The notes: generated by a model from the letters alone, not told the origin. 64,000 nt of DNA from Lindgomyces ingoldianus (GCF_010093535.1 NW_022985181.1:454494-518493); one strand, 5' to 3'; positions 48,737 to 61,044 are shown, counted from the stretch's first letter. Translations and numbers: made by a program.

Positions 48737-51700
48737 ATGAATTCACACTGTCAAGAACTGGAGATGCACCTGGAGCCCCCCCGGCCTCAGCCAGCAATCT
48801 ATATTCCAACAGCTACATCTAGCAGTGAGTTCTGGATATCGATATCCCCATTGACTTCCGAGGGTTCAACAAAACCAACTTCCAATTCTCCATTCCAATC
48901 GCAAGAATCCATCTTCAGGCCGATTTCCGCAATCTATGAGAATAAAGAGTTCCAAGATATATTAGCCCCCATTACCGATCAGAGTAATACGAACCAGAAC
49001 CGTAGAGCATGGCATAAAAGGACAAGACTGTCGAGAATTCCAGTAATACCCCCGAGAAGGTCATCAAGAATGTCTACAATACCTCCAAGGACATCATCAT
49101 TATATCGTACCTGGCAGAGAGAGTCAACTCAATCCACAGAGTCAGCACGATCAATAGAAATGCTAGACACACTAGAAGAGCAGAGAATGGCGGGGCACTC
49201 AACGACCAGTCCTTCCAAGGAGAAGAAGCCGTGGTATCATCACCTCAACCCTTTCAAATGATGCCAAGTTCCCGCGATACCGCCCGACCATTTGATATAC
49301 CCAGGACATACTGCGAATATCTTGTCCAACATTTCTATCGCCTGGAAAACTCCCCTGATGGCAACCGGACATCGACGAAGCCTCGAACCAAACCACGTTT
49401 AGATTGCGAACCCCGATCGCAACCTACACAACTTAGCTGATTCTTTCTATCCTTCATGTTAGCACCGTCATAAAGCGTGGCCAAAACGACCATTAATGAT
49501 AGAATTATACAACACGCTCAAGCATGGGTTTTAGCGTAGCACAATTTATCTTTTCGTCTTGTCTCTCTACCAGGTCATAGTTCCATTCAATCTTCGCTTT
49601 CTCCTCTCTTTCATTGATGATGCATACGCTACCTCGGTTCCTTACCAGCCTAGGTCAGAACTAGGACGGAAGTTAGGGATTGGGTTTGGGATCATGCTCA
49701 TTCAGATTCTACAATGACTCAAAACGAACGAATCTCTACATCATGGGTTGATGGTTGGGGCTCGATCCCGCGGTGTCCTTACATCTGCTATTCTCGACAA
49801 GTTATTGAAGATTTCTGCGCGAGCTCAAGCTGAGGAGGGAAGATATTCAGACGGAGAGATTATTACCATATGTTGGCAGATGTAGCCAAGAATGATCCCG
49901 CCGCTAGCATTCTACAGATTATTCGGGCTTCTCTATTGGCGATCGCATACCTAGTTCTCCTCTTTATCAACACCGCCTATTCCCCCATTACCCGGGTTAG
50001 CTTCCTCGGCGATCCAGCACTGACTATTGCAGCTAAATCAATCGCTCACGTGAAGGAGAAAGGCAGTCCCAGTAATCTCGGATTCTCGTATCTCCCGCAT
50101 GACCGAAGTCTTGTAGTCGATCTGCTATGTCACGTACAGCGCTTGGAAACCCTCAATACTTGGTATACTCAAATCACTTCGCAGAATGGAGACAAAGCTG
50201 GTCGCTCAGCCCCTCGCAAAAAGAAATGCTATCTACGTGATCTTGATATCAACGCCGGTACTCGCAGCTAAGCTATCCTCTGTTGTATACTCAATGACTG
50301 GACATTTCTTTGGAGTCGCACCTGTGTTTTCACCACTAGCAGTTTCAACGCTATTCGAATACCATAATCCTGCTGCCCGTAATCATTGAACAAATGGTGG
50401 ATGCCAGCGGTGTCTTAATCCTATTGAAGACTTCCTTCTTGCAGAGGAACACCAAGAAGATATTCAGTCTGATACTGAAATTAATACTGGTGTCATATTG
50501 AAGAAGCCTTCGTTTTGTTTCGGGAAGAGTTCAAATACTGAGCAGCGGCCTGGAGGAAAGGAGCGACTAAAACCAACACGGATGCCGAAACAGAGAACAA
50601 GATGAAGTTAATTCCTTCTCGGCGGTTCTCGATCAAAGACATACATTTCTCCATTGGTTGGAACGAGCTGGCTGCGGTGATCGCCTCGGCTAGGACTAGC
50701 AAGACATCGTTCCTTCAGGGCTTTCCGCAGATATGCGTCAAACGAGCGGCCAAATAGCCATGGGAGATTGGTCGTGAGCTTTTCTTCCACAGAAATCCTG
50801 GGTTGGGAACCCCGCTGTGAAATAGAACATCCTCTTCGGCGAAGATTACGACCCGTGGTGGTTTGACGCTACGAAGGACGCGTGTTACTTGGAAGCCGAC
50901 ATCCATCAACTCGGGGCCGGAGACGACACGGAAATTTGAGAGCGTAGATTCAACCTAAGAGGAGGGCAGCGTCAATGGCTAACCACTCCTGAGCAATATA
51001 ACCTAAAAGCGATGTCGTGCTGCTCGACGACCCTTTTCCGCAGTTGATGTTCACGTTGAATATACTATTTGCGGGTTATTGGAAGAGAAAGGTCGAACTA
51101 TTCCAAACCACTAGCTCATCGTTTTCAGTCTCTGCAACAGGATTCCCTAGCTGGAAGATTGTACGATTCGGGCATTTGATATTGTTTGCAGTAGTCACGC
51201 ATGCCTCACACAATAGTCATATGCTGGCAAGACTTACCCCTTTATTGCACGTATATAGATCCCTAAGTACACTCTTTTAGCAATCAACTCAGTTCCTCAT
51301 GCCTCTAGTGCTCGCAATAGCTTCGCAGACACTTTTGATAATCTCATCCGGGATGGTTCTGAGTTTTGGAAGATGATTGCCAAGTAACACAGAGGGATGC
51401 TCAAGCAGTGGAGGAGAGCTCTTCTCTCCTGCTCGAAACTTTGAATGCCAAACCTAATCCCGTCTGCGGGAAGAACGAAACGAAAGATGGAAAGCTCATG
51501 AAAGAAGGGAATCGCGGACAAGGCCAAGTATCATGGTTTGTCGACAAGGAATATGGTCAGTTTTCTAGCCACACCACTTTAGCCTGGCTCCAATGGTATT
51601 CTTTCCCTCGCCCAAAACGGCGAACGCTATCGTACATCTTTGGCTCAGTTTCTGGTCGTCCGAGCGCTTCGGGTTGGCGCGGAACAACTGCATCTCCTCA

Positions 51701-52290
51701 TACGTTGTTCTTGCAGTCATATCAGCACCCCTTATATTCGCCTTTACTCCTTCAGTGTTGAACTTAAGAAGTATTTCAAGTCGAAGATCTCTTGATCTAG
51801 CGACAGAAAGGTGTCCGTAGATGTTTCGCGATCCTCGACGTCTTAGACATATCATCACTCACCTGTCTTGACACGTATATTTTATCGACCACTAGTTTCC
51901 CGACGTACTTTATATATTTCTGTACTCCATAGTCCTCATTGCAAGTGTCATCGCGTTACTTATTATTACTTCCCGTACTTCGCAGTAGCTCTTACGCCTA
52001 TTTTCTTTTGTTCCTCTCTGCGACTTCTTATTCCTGAGTCAGCGCTCGCTCCCTCAAACGTCATGAAACAGCACTCTGAGGCAAAATGTTCTCTGGATTC
52101 TCCGAATCTATATCAGGGGTATCTGTGACCCAACCTTTGGTCTATAGACGAGGTTCATACAAGCCCTGAGAGAAGCCATCGAAAACATGAACTCTGCAGT
52201 TAACGCTGGCTTGCAACACGACTTGACCTCGTTTCTAGCGTGGTGCTACCAGTAGGTTTGCGAGTCAGTATTAAAACCGTGGCTACGGAT
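48737..52290 (+). pseudogene. ABC-C (MRP/YOR1-type) multidrug transporter pseudogene
   Basis: Pieces follow the order of fungal full-length ABC-C transporters. The N-terminus is open for 174 codons (48737-49261) and ends KEKKPWYHHLNPFK at a TGA where Trp is expected. Then come WKTPLMATGHRRSLEPNHV and a TAG for Trp at 49400; the first membrane domain (NLRFLLSFIDDAYA near 49585, LGIGFGIMLIQILQ, then ILDKLLKISARAQ); IEDFLLAEE near 50420; a ruined Walker A (IASARTSKTSF near 50680); FLPQKSWVGN and NILFGEDYDPWW near 50790; Walker B DVVLLDDP near 51012; DTFDNLIRDGSEFW near 51330; a second membrane domain with ANAIVHLWLSFWSSERFG near 51608 and YFPYFAVALTPIFF near 51970; and RWLATRLDLV near 52205. Many frameshifts. 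The second ATPase domain is missing. Confidence 0.8.
51249..51329. repeat. About 80-bp dispersed repeat, copy 2
   Basis: Partner of 47750-47828, placed in the ABC relic just before the DTFDNL motif, at a point where the transporter family has no comparable sequence. It may be an insertion or an exchange between the two relics. Confidence 0.7.
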
Positions 52291-53180
52291 GGGCAAGTTT
52301 GTAATGAAAAATGTGCAGATGCGAAACAGGCTAGTCCTACCTCTTCAGACTTGTCAACAAGCAAGTTTGTAGCGTTCTGAAGGTCGAACTTGACTTGATT
52401 AATTACCTACTTGGGCTAGTGACTTTTCTATATAGTGTTAGTACGTCTTAAACAGGAATAGTGCTTCTCTCTGACAATAATCTCTGTCCAGGGACTCCTC
52501 TTTCAGGTTTAACGCAGTCCCTGCGCCTATCTATATCGGGCATCGCTTCTTGCTCCATCAACTCGCTGCTTTTGATGTCTATAAAATGCTCGCTCTACCC
52601 TTGCCAGCATGCCTCATCTCCTTTCCTTAATTTTCTTAATCTAACCCCAGCTCCTTTGCTGCTAAGTCATCCACACCTTTCTACACCTCGCTTACCTACT
52701 CTTCTACCTCATTTTTAATATAAGAGTCTACCCACTGGTACAGAAAATATAGGTTTTAAGTTAATAAAGTTATATTTCTTAGGGACCTAGCTTCTACTAG
52801 GGGCTCGTTATATGCATAATATCTAGGGCTGGGTAATCATTAATCTAGGCCGAGAAGTAAATCGTCCACGCCAGAAGTCATGTGCCCACGCCTGATTACC
52901 CCTTCCTGCCTCCTTTGTTCACCGCCAGTGAATAAACCTTCCCCGTGGTAGATGCTACTTTTCCACGTCAGGGATCGACTTACCAGGTCTGGAAGAGACG
53001 CACGTGATCCGAGGGTAGCCATCTGAGGCTCAGCAAAGGGCTCTTGCACGTCACAGTTGCTCTGATTTTATTCGTACTTAAGAGGACTGTCAAGGAATTA
53101 CAGATGATAGAATTAAGCATGGCGCACAAAAAGAACGAGAAAGTGACCGTTTAGAGCACCTCATAATTCAGCCTTTACCT
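52291..53180. other. Intergenic region with a short RIP-like AT-rich patch
   Basis: Downstream of the NLR-type gene. Positions about 52715-52850 have the TpA/CTAG-rich texture of RIP-mutated DNA inside otherwise normal sequence, probably the stub of a transposon. No gene is seen; frames of 69-85 codons have no domain. Confidence 0.5.
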
Positions 53181-56100
53181 TCAGTTATTCCGATACCACC
53201 CACTTAATCTTTGAGCAGATCTTGTACTGTTCTGCTCGCGAGCCCACCATAGCGGATCGTGCCCCAACGAGTCTCTAGAACGAGCATCGACATCGTTGCG
53301 ACTTAGGAAGATGTCAACTGCCCAGTTAGTATACCAAGACGTAAACTTTGATAATGAGGGAAGAGCCTCCGCTGCCCAGGACAATGGTGTTCGTCCACTA
53401 TTATCTTTCGAATCAGCCTCTGCGCCGTGTTCTAATAACATTTTAACCGCATGATTGTCCCCGTGGCGATTTGGTGCCGCTGCAGCCCATGATAAAGGCG
53501 TTCGACCACTGTCATCCCTAGAATCTATGTCTGCGCCTGCTAAAAGTAGCGCTCCAACGGCCCGGTTACTATCAAGATCGCCTGGCGAAGACGCGGCCCA
53601 TGACAACGGTGTTCGACCGCCATGGTCCTTTAAGTCGAAGTCTACTTCGTAAGCTAATAAGAGATCAACTACTTTGTTTCGTCGAAACTCTACGGCTAGC
53701 GATAATGGAGTTCTACCATGTTCGTCTCTGATATTAGCCTGGACCTCTTTGCAATCGAGGAGGGCCTCAACTACTGCATCTCGCCCATTCCGTGCTGCCC
53801 ATGATAGTGGTGTTCGTCCTAGGTCGTCCCGGAAATTTGGTCGCGCCCCATCAACGGCTAATAGTAGCTTAACTACCGCTTCATGGCCATTTTCCGATGC
53901 CAATAGCAGCGGCGTTCGACCTTGATTGTCAATTGTTTCCGAATTCGCGCCACGTTCGAGCATTAGTTGGACAACGGTGTCGCGTCCACGCTCCGAGGCT
54001 CTTGCCAACGGTGTTCGGCCTTCACAATCTTTCGACTCAAGGTCCATGCCATCGCACTCCAAAAGCAGTCGAACTACTTCGTCCGCTCCTCTCACTGCTG
54101 CACAAGATAGAATTGTTCGACCCTCAATATTCTGAGAGTTGGCATCGGCGAAGCCTTGTTCCAACAACAACTTGACGGCGCCTACCTCGGCAGCGTTTGC
54201 TGCCCAAAACAGAGGTGTTTCACCGTACTCGTTCTTGCAGTCCACGACCTCTTGAGCGAAGCGGCGATCTCTCTTATTTAGAGCAAGGGACAAAGCGTCT
54301 ACTAACCCATGTTCAGAGAGAATGTGGAGAAGTGTAGATTTCCGCGGTGCAAAGTAATAAGCATTATCATCAAGTAGGTGGCATAAGTCAATCCACCGAT
54401 CCATAAGATCATTAGAGGGCCATGCAAAACACTCCAATAAATCTACTTGAGAGATACCGTATGAATAGGCTTGTTGCATATGATAAATCCAGTTTCGGAC
54501 AGTGTAAGTAGCGAAAAGTCGGTAAGTCTCCCGGCCCCAGACTCCTTGAATTTGGTGGCTCGCGTTATCGGAGCTTTCTGAGATAGAATGATCCATGGAT
54601 ACATAGCAGAGGCATATTCGAGAAAGTGTATGGTTGGCCCGGCCAAAAGCTATCTCACGACTCTGCCATTGACTGCCCAGCAGTATTTGCAGACCGTCTT
54701 GGAAGAGGAAGTCAATAACTGACTGGTGGTTGAACTGCACTCTTTGGCCAGTACGTTTCCCGCGAGAGTCCACATCCTCTCTAATTTCGGCTAAGCCACG
54801 GGATATGGTTGTTAGTCTTCTTCCAAAGTCATCGTTGTTATCAATAAACAGTCCTTGCTCTCGATACCCTTCGAGCGTTTTGTACGGTAAATTCGGATCA
54901 ATGGCTGTTGCGATTCGAAGCTCGTCGACAGACAGATTATATCTAGCGAAGAGCATCCACTCGAATACTCGGATGACTGTGGGCAGTTCATCTTCGGGTA
55001 TTGCCCCCAAAAGCTCTCGATATAACTTGTTCAGATCCGGAGGGATGTCCTCAATTGCTTGCCGAATTTGATGCGGCAAACTACCCTGTCGGCGTTTTCT
55101 TTGTACGAGTTCAACTACAAGACGGGTCCATTGGAAACTGCCGGTTGCTTTCCCTATAATAATATTTCGTACCGTTGCCATGCTATGATCCTGTCCGAAC
55201 GACGTTGTAATAAATGTACGAATATCATTGTCGTTCTCGTTCTCGATAACAATTGTTGCATGGTCTTCAACGTCAATGACAGGATAATGCCGGCAACTGA
55301 AGCATATCGCGATTTTAGTCTCTTGTGTTGATTGTTCAAGAATGTGCTGAAACTCGTCTACCATGTTTTGAGCGGTGACCTCACCACCTTCGTCGAGGGC
55401 ATCAACGAATATGCGGACTGAGACTTTGAACTTCTCCGAGAGCATTTCAAGCGTAGAGATTAAATGCTTTTGATACTCCCTTATATGCCAGTTCCACGCT
55501 TGACCCGGCTTCCCGCGATTGAAAACGTGTTGATCAAAGTTTCGTAGCATGGAGTCTGCCGCGAAAGGCGCTCGCGACAGTATTTGATGGAGTATTGAGC
55601 GATAGAATCCCTCAGATGACTTTTGAAGCTCGTTTCCTCGGCCATGGAAAAAAAAAGAGAGAACGATCGTTCTTGCATTTGGCGCAGCACTCTCTCCAAT
55701 CGACGTCTCAAGAGCATATTTCATCAAGGTTGATTTACCAGCACCTGGTTTTCCCCGGATCCAAAGCAGCCGTCGCTTTTGTTCTCTCCACTCTATGAAT
55801 TTTGGGTGTTTGAGCAACCAAGTACAGGTGTCAATTGCGGCTGGGTCTATATCATGATGACGATTTGACATCTCGGCAAATTGCAGATACCGTAAGCAAT
55901 CTTATGGTGTTAGCACATAATCGTCTTTTATCGATTGTTACGCACCGCCTATTGTTTCGGGCCTTATACGGTGTGTATTAAGCTCTCGGGTACGTTAGAA
56001 TAAGTTCGATAATATGATGTTCATGGATTTATAACAAACCGAGAAGTTCCTTGATTTCACTGCGAATACGGCGATAGTTTCGGTCTAGGACATTTGGAAA

Positions 56101-57316
56101 TTGACACATCGTGCGGTGGTCACAGCCATCCATCATAATAATTCTTTCCCCAGGAAGATTCAGGAGTGCAGATTGTCGACACACTATCTGCATAAGAGTA
56201 AGTATAGTTGGCAATCTAGAACGTTGAAACCATACCTCGGAGGAGAGTGGCGGAGTCGCACGCTGTTCCACGCAAGAGACGATTTGTATCTCCCCGATCT
56301 GATTCACAAATTCTGTAGCCATCAATTCTAGGGGTTTTGAGTCTTTGGCTAAGTCCTCAAGTAGATCTTTCCGAGTTTTACCGGTCCAGCTAGAACCGAA
56401 GTATAGACCAAAATCGACCAAGTTTGCCAATAGCTGTGGCCATTTTACGGCCTCTGATCCCTGATGGGGCGTGCCCATAAAAATTATGCCCTTAACCGAT
56501 TGTCTCATGAAGGGATATTCACCCTCGGACGACAGCCTAGCGATAATGAAAGCCTATTCGGAGGGGCTTGTTAGGAATGGAGAGCATTGAAAGCCGACGA
56601 CGATACCTTACCTTCTTAAGAACAATTCCTCCCATACTGTGACAAACGAAGATCAACGGTCTTTCCTCCTATATGAAAGCTTTATTAGAATGGGTGCAGT
56701 CAAAGGACTAGAACTAAGCCAATACTGTGAATGGGCAGCAATGAAGATGAGATGCCATGCTGAGGCGCAGAAGAGTATAGGGCATAAGAAACCGACCAAC
56801 CTTTCCTCTTTCCATCCACATTATCCTTAAATCGTTAAGCAAGGATCGCGCAAAGCTTTCTACCGTCCCCTTCGCTCTCGTTGGCCAAACCCGGGCATCG
56901 TATCCAAATGAGAAAACTCTCACGTTCTCGATATCTTTAGGCAGAAAGTCACTTAGCCACAAGGCACCATTTGAGGCCGTCCAGGTTCTATAGGCATCGC
57001 CACCTATTCCATGAATAGCGACAATGTCCGCCCAGCCTCTTTCTGAGGCCGGACCCGAGCATTCATCTTGGCCAGTCAGCTCGATAAGGCCAATGGCTTT
57101 TCGAGGCATCGGTGACGATTCTGCATTCCGAGAAGAGTTGGAAGAATGGGGGACAAAAGCACTCGGCTCGGAAGTAACAGTAGGAGTAGGCAGAGAACTC
57201 GGCTCACTGGATCCAGCCTGATGACTTGGAGAGGCAGGTATGGCTTCCGAAGGCCTTCTCAGATTCTTGAAAAATCCGGAAAATGATTTCTTTTCTTTGT
57301 TCTTGTCCCTCGCCAT
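53181..57316 (-). CDS. NLR-type receptor: alpha/beta-hydrolase - NACHT - ankyrin repeats, about 1,252 aa
   Basis: Exons by eye: 57316-56801, 56668-56612, 56553-56236, 56187-56040, 55900-53181. ATG 57316 has an ACCATGG context. After a basic, Ser/Pro-rich stretch (1-90) comes a serine-esterase-like hydrolase: ADIVAIHGIGG at 96-106, CHSMGG with nucleophile Ser183, KGIIFMGTPHQGS, and DHRTM with His321. A short linker (CLRYLQFAEMSNRHHDI) leads to NACHT: Walker A GKPGAGKST 396-404 and Walker B VRIFVDALDE 508-517. From about 865 to 1240 lie ten or so ankyrin repeats, most with GRTPLSWAA. The 48-nt fourth-exon boundary intron (56235-56188) is in frame; removal restores SSEIVCRQSALLNLPGE, as the family has. 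Fungal proteins of this layout sense non-self or trigger incompatibility-type cell death; the ligand is unknown. No break is seen. Confidence 0.85.
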
Positions 57317-57654
57317 GGTACCAGCGGATGCCCACCGACCGGCTTCGCCTGTGTTGCTCAGTAACAAAGATGCCTGAGGCTTCAAGTAAGGTGGGCTTGT
57401 TCCGCGCACCTATGGGCCTGGAGAGTGGCTCTGCGTTTCTTCAGCAAATGGATCACAAGGATATTGATGCTCATTCAATGATGGACAATGTTCAGTGGAA
57501 TGTGTCGCGAGGCATACATGCTGGCCGACGGCTGGGCTGAGAAGCAGCTGAAACACAGCCCGACGCTAGTCCCTTTATGGAACCAGGATAGCCGCATACG
57601 CGCAGGCAGCTGCTCTCTGATCTCAAGCCGAAAACATTAATAATAAACCTTATT
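57317..57654. other. Upstream region of the NLR-type gene
   Basis: Normal composition up to about 57640, where the AT-rich block begins. It should hold the promoter; no clear TATA box was found. The 85-codon plus frame here is antisense and unsupported. Confidence 0.45.
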
Positions 57655-57785
57655 AGTAGGTTTATTAAGTGTTATTAAAGCTTAAAGTAAAGTTTAGGCA
57701 TAAGTACAACTATAAAAGAGCTTTTTATAAGAATTCTAAAGTAAATTTAAGCTAGTTTAGCCTTATAGAGAAGATTAAAGCTAAG

Positions 57786-57835
57786 TATATAAGGACGGAG
57801 CTCTGTACCACTGCGCTAATACAACTAAAAAGGTG
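57786..57835 (-). tRNA. Possible 5' half of a tRNA gene with upstream TATA
   Basis: On the minus strand, TATTAGCGCAGTGGTACAGA fits the D-arm and internal A box of a tRNA, followed by CTCCGTCCTTATA, which could be the start of an anticodon arm. The 3' half and B box are missing because element A sequence begins there. A TATATATACTA box lies about 60 bp upstream, as often seen for fungal tRNA genes. The D-stem has one mismatch, so this is a fragment at best. Confidence 0.3.
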
Positions 57836-57918
57836 CGAATAATCAACCAACAGTTAATTGTTGCGTACAGAATAGTATATATACCCGTCGCACGTAAGCG
57901 CCTCGGCCTTACAAAGTA

Positions 57919-59050
57919 ACGTACCTAACGGGTTGGCCGGCCACACGGGTTGGCCGGCCACTTTTGCCAAGCCCCCACTAAAACCACCCTATTCTCTCGC
58001 AAAACAGCCCACTTTAGCCCTGTATAAAGTAATACAACATAAGATATTATTTAGAGTCTACTTCTACTACTTGCTTACACATACGCAAGTTATGCCTAGT
58101 CTAATTGCACTGCCTGCATTACCTTTAACTTAGCTTACCTCCTTTAGCGCGCACCTGCGTCTTTAGCTTCTTCCTATTACTACACACTCTAAACTCCTTT
58201 AAAGTAGTTAGATAAGCCCTATTCTTAACTATTAAAGTCTCTTCTGCCTAAATTTACTTCCTTTTATATAATCTATGTTACGTAGCAGCCTTATTTGCTG
58301 CTTAAAGCTCTGTAATCTTATAGCCTACTCTATTACGTTAATGCCCTAGATAACTATTGTCTACTTCTTATTACTTTACTATATTGCTTTTAGCTGTCCT
58401 TATCTCTTTAAAGCTATAACAACTGCTCTAGTTAATATCTAGCTTATTATAAAGCTTAACTTATTAAAGTTATACTTATCTTTATTCTAGATACTGTACT
58501 TAGCTTTTATGTTAGCTACTAGGCAAAACTAGCCCTAGATAACCTCTAGATTTTTATAGAGCGCTCTTTTATAATTATACTTATAATTAAACTTTATTAT
58601 AAACTTAGGGCAGTGCTTAACCTACATACTAGTCTAGTTTAAGCTAACCTGGCCTAGATTGCGCTCTGTAGGCAAGGAATTAGCTATATTAGCTACAGCT
58701 GCAAGCCTAGGGGGAAATCTGTGTGTAATAAGCTTAAGTATGTACTTAATAACTACCTTTTTTTTAAGCTTAGTTAGATTCCTTAATTTAGGCCAGCATT
58801 CTGCTTGTAAAGGCTGTCTAGCGCGTTAATTGCTTAGTGTTGTGTGAGAGACATTATAGATAGCTGCAGCGCGTTGTAAGAAGAGTTTTAAGTCTTGTTT
58901 AAGAGCCTAAAGAGCAAGCTATATCTAACGTTCTTTAGAAGATTTAATCTAGTGTTGTTGTTAAGGCATTATGTAGATAGGTAGAGTTTGGTGGGGGCTT
59001 GGCAAAAGTGGCCGGCCAACCTGTGTGGCCGGCCAACCCGTTAGGTACGT
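57919..59050 (-). mobile_element. pogo-derived element B3, complete, 1,132 bp, best-preserved copy
   Basis: ACGTACC...GGTACGT between TA at 57917-57918 and 59051-59052. The about 60-bp inverted termini each contain two GGTTGGCCGGCCAC units, with GGCCGGCC intact in all four. On the minus strand, near the right end, AAIYNVSHTTLSN and RARQPLQAECWPKLRNLTK read through with few stops (CENP-B-type DNA-binding region of Fot1/pogo transposases), then HRFPPRLAAVANIANSL. At the left end a CCHC-like C-terminal tail (CRQCNQT..HNLRMCK) follows. The DDE catalytic domain is absent. Confidence 0.9.
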
Positions 59051-59540
59051 TATAGCATTTAAAATAATAACATATATAACTTTAATAAAATAGGCTTTAT
59101 AATAAGCTAAATATTTACTAATTATACTAACACTTAAAATTTTACTTTAAGCTTTAAATAACACTTAATAAATATACTAAGCTAGTTTATGCTAATATAG
59201 CCTAGACTATAGCAAAGAGTTAGCTATATTAGCTATAGCTGCTCGCTAAAAAGAAAATTCTTATATATTTAGCTTTAGTATATAGTTAATAATTACTTAC
59301 TTTTTATTATTATTTAGCCTTTATAAGTTAGCTATAGAATTAGCTTATAAAAGTTATTTAGTGTGTTAGTTATTTATTATCTTTTAATAGACTTTATACA
59401 TAGCTATAGTATATTACTTAAAGAGTGTTATGTCTTATTTAAAAGCCTAAAGTATAAGCTATATTTAATGTTCTTTTAACATAGTTAAGTAGTGTTATTA
59501 GAAATGCATTAGTATAAAAAAAGTAGTTTAGTGTAGCCTT

Positions 59541-60989
59541 TGTAACAATTCTCATGAATTGTTCCATCTCGGGTCGCCCGGAACCTATCCGAAGGGTCCC
59601 CGTATCGGCTCCGACCCTGACTCGACCTGGCCCCGACTCTGCCCTGCCCCCTGCTGTACCTCTATTCCTTCATGTATTTAGTTGCACCTTGCCCCTGTAG
59701 CTAGCTTAGTAGTTTTCTAATATCCTTTATACAAGGCCTATAGGTGTTAATAGAAATTCCTAGGTTCTAAGTCCCCACGCACTTCTATATGCCTCTAAGT
59801 GGATTCCTACTGCATTTAGATCTATTGTCTTGCCTGTGCTGTGACATTATATTAGAAAACTTACTTTTACTAGTAATAGCCTTATTATAATATTACACTA
59901 ATTATTTATTTAACTATGTTTAAGCCTAAAACATGTCTAATTAAGTTTAGGTTATAATACTTACACACTGTTATATTAAACTATTTAGTTTATAAATAGG
60001 ATTCTAGAGACTTTTTATTAACTAAAGCCTTTAAGTTTAGAACTTTTTATCCTCTATAATTAGAATTACTTTTAGAAAAGTTGTAAAAAATGCGCTAAAG
60101 TAGAAACTTAAAGACTACTAATAACTTATTACGATTAGAGATAACTACTAATGCCTAACTTTTAACTACTAGCCTTTAACTACTAACTACTACTTTATTA
60201 ATAGCTAAACCTGCGTCTGTAGAACCTAAAGCTAGACCTACCTAATTTAGAGTTAATCTTTAGCAGCTAATCTAGCTAAGACTGCTAGTTAACCTCTACT
60301 AACTACTAAATTACTACTAATAATGCTTTAAAATACCTCTGCTACTCTAATAGCAAAAGACTTTTAAGGCACTTTTAATAATGCTTAAATGTTACTACAC
60401 TAAACACACGCCTAAGATTAATAACTGCATAGATAGTAAAGAATAAAGAGTAAGTCTTAATTATTAACAGGCTAGATATCTATATAAATTACTATTAGAG
60501 CAGGCGCGCACGCATAGCGTTTAGTTTAGAGGATACTGCTAGCAGTGTAAAGGAATATTTTAGAGTAAGAACACCTAGCTAAATTAGACTAGTTTTAGTT
60601 TAAGAAGGCAGAGAACATAACAGTAGTACTTTATACTATAATTACTACTAATAAAGACTATTAGTTTATAGAGGGGGGGGTAGTGTAACAATTCTTATAA
60701 ATTATTCTATCTTAGATTGCCTAGAACCTATCTAAAGGGTCCCTGTATTAGCTCTAACCCTAACTTAACCTAGCTCTAACTCTGCTCTACCCTCTGCTGT
60801 ACCCCTATTCCTTTATGTATTTAGTTGCACCTTGCTCCTGTAGCTAGCTTAGTAGTTTTCTAATATCCTTTGTACAAGGTCTATAGGTGTTAATGGAAAT
60901 TCCCAGGTTCTAAGTCCCCACGCCCTCCCATATGCCTCTGAGTGGATTCCCACCGCATTCGGACCCATTGTCTTGCCTGTGCCGTTACA
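59541..60989 (+). mobile_element. Miniature LTR element C2 (TRIM-like), 1,449 bp
   Basis: LTRs 59541-59846 and 60684-60989 (306 bp each, TGTAACA...GTGACA/GTTACA), flanked by GCCTT (59536-59540 and 60990-60994). A polypurine tract (AGAGGGGGGGG) precedes the right LTR. The 837-bp interior shows no coding sequence. It interrupts the right arm of A4. The first LTR is less RIP-mutated at its start; the second at its end. Confidence 0.88.
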
Positions 60990-61044
60990 GCCTTAGTAAA
61001 AGTAAGTAACTTAGGAGTGTAAGCAACTCGCCTGTAGTTTACGT

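Larger units (their letters stand above)
57655..61044. mobile_element. Palindromic pogo-derived element A4, left arm largely lost, carrying inserts
   Basis: Remaining parts are the inner left arm and loop (about 57655-57790), then 59053-59540 (loop and right arm) and 60990-61044, ending CGCCTGTAGTTTACGT before TA. The loop sequence is continuous if 57791-59052 is removed. Inserts are a tRNA-like piece with element B3, and miniature LTR element C2. Confidence 0.75.

Noticed and set aside
53455..54175. Plus-strand frames opposite the ankyrin region
   Set aside because: Regular shadow frames of the ankyrin repeats; repeated residues mirror the minus-strand repeats.
37291..57650. A biosynthetic gene cluster
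   Set aside because: There is a regulator, a dead ABC transporter and a sulfotransferase-like gene, but no synthase (PKS, NRPS, terpene cyclase, DMATS) or clear tailoring oxidase, so a cluster is not supported.
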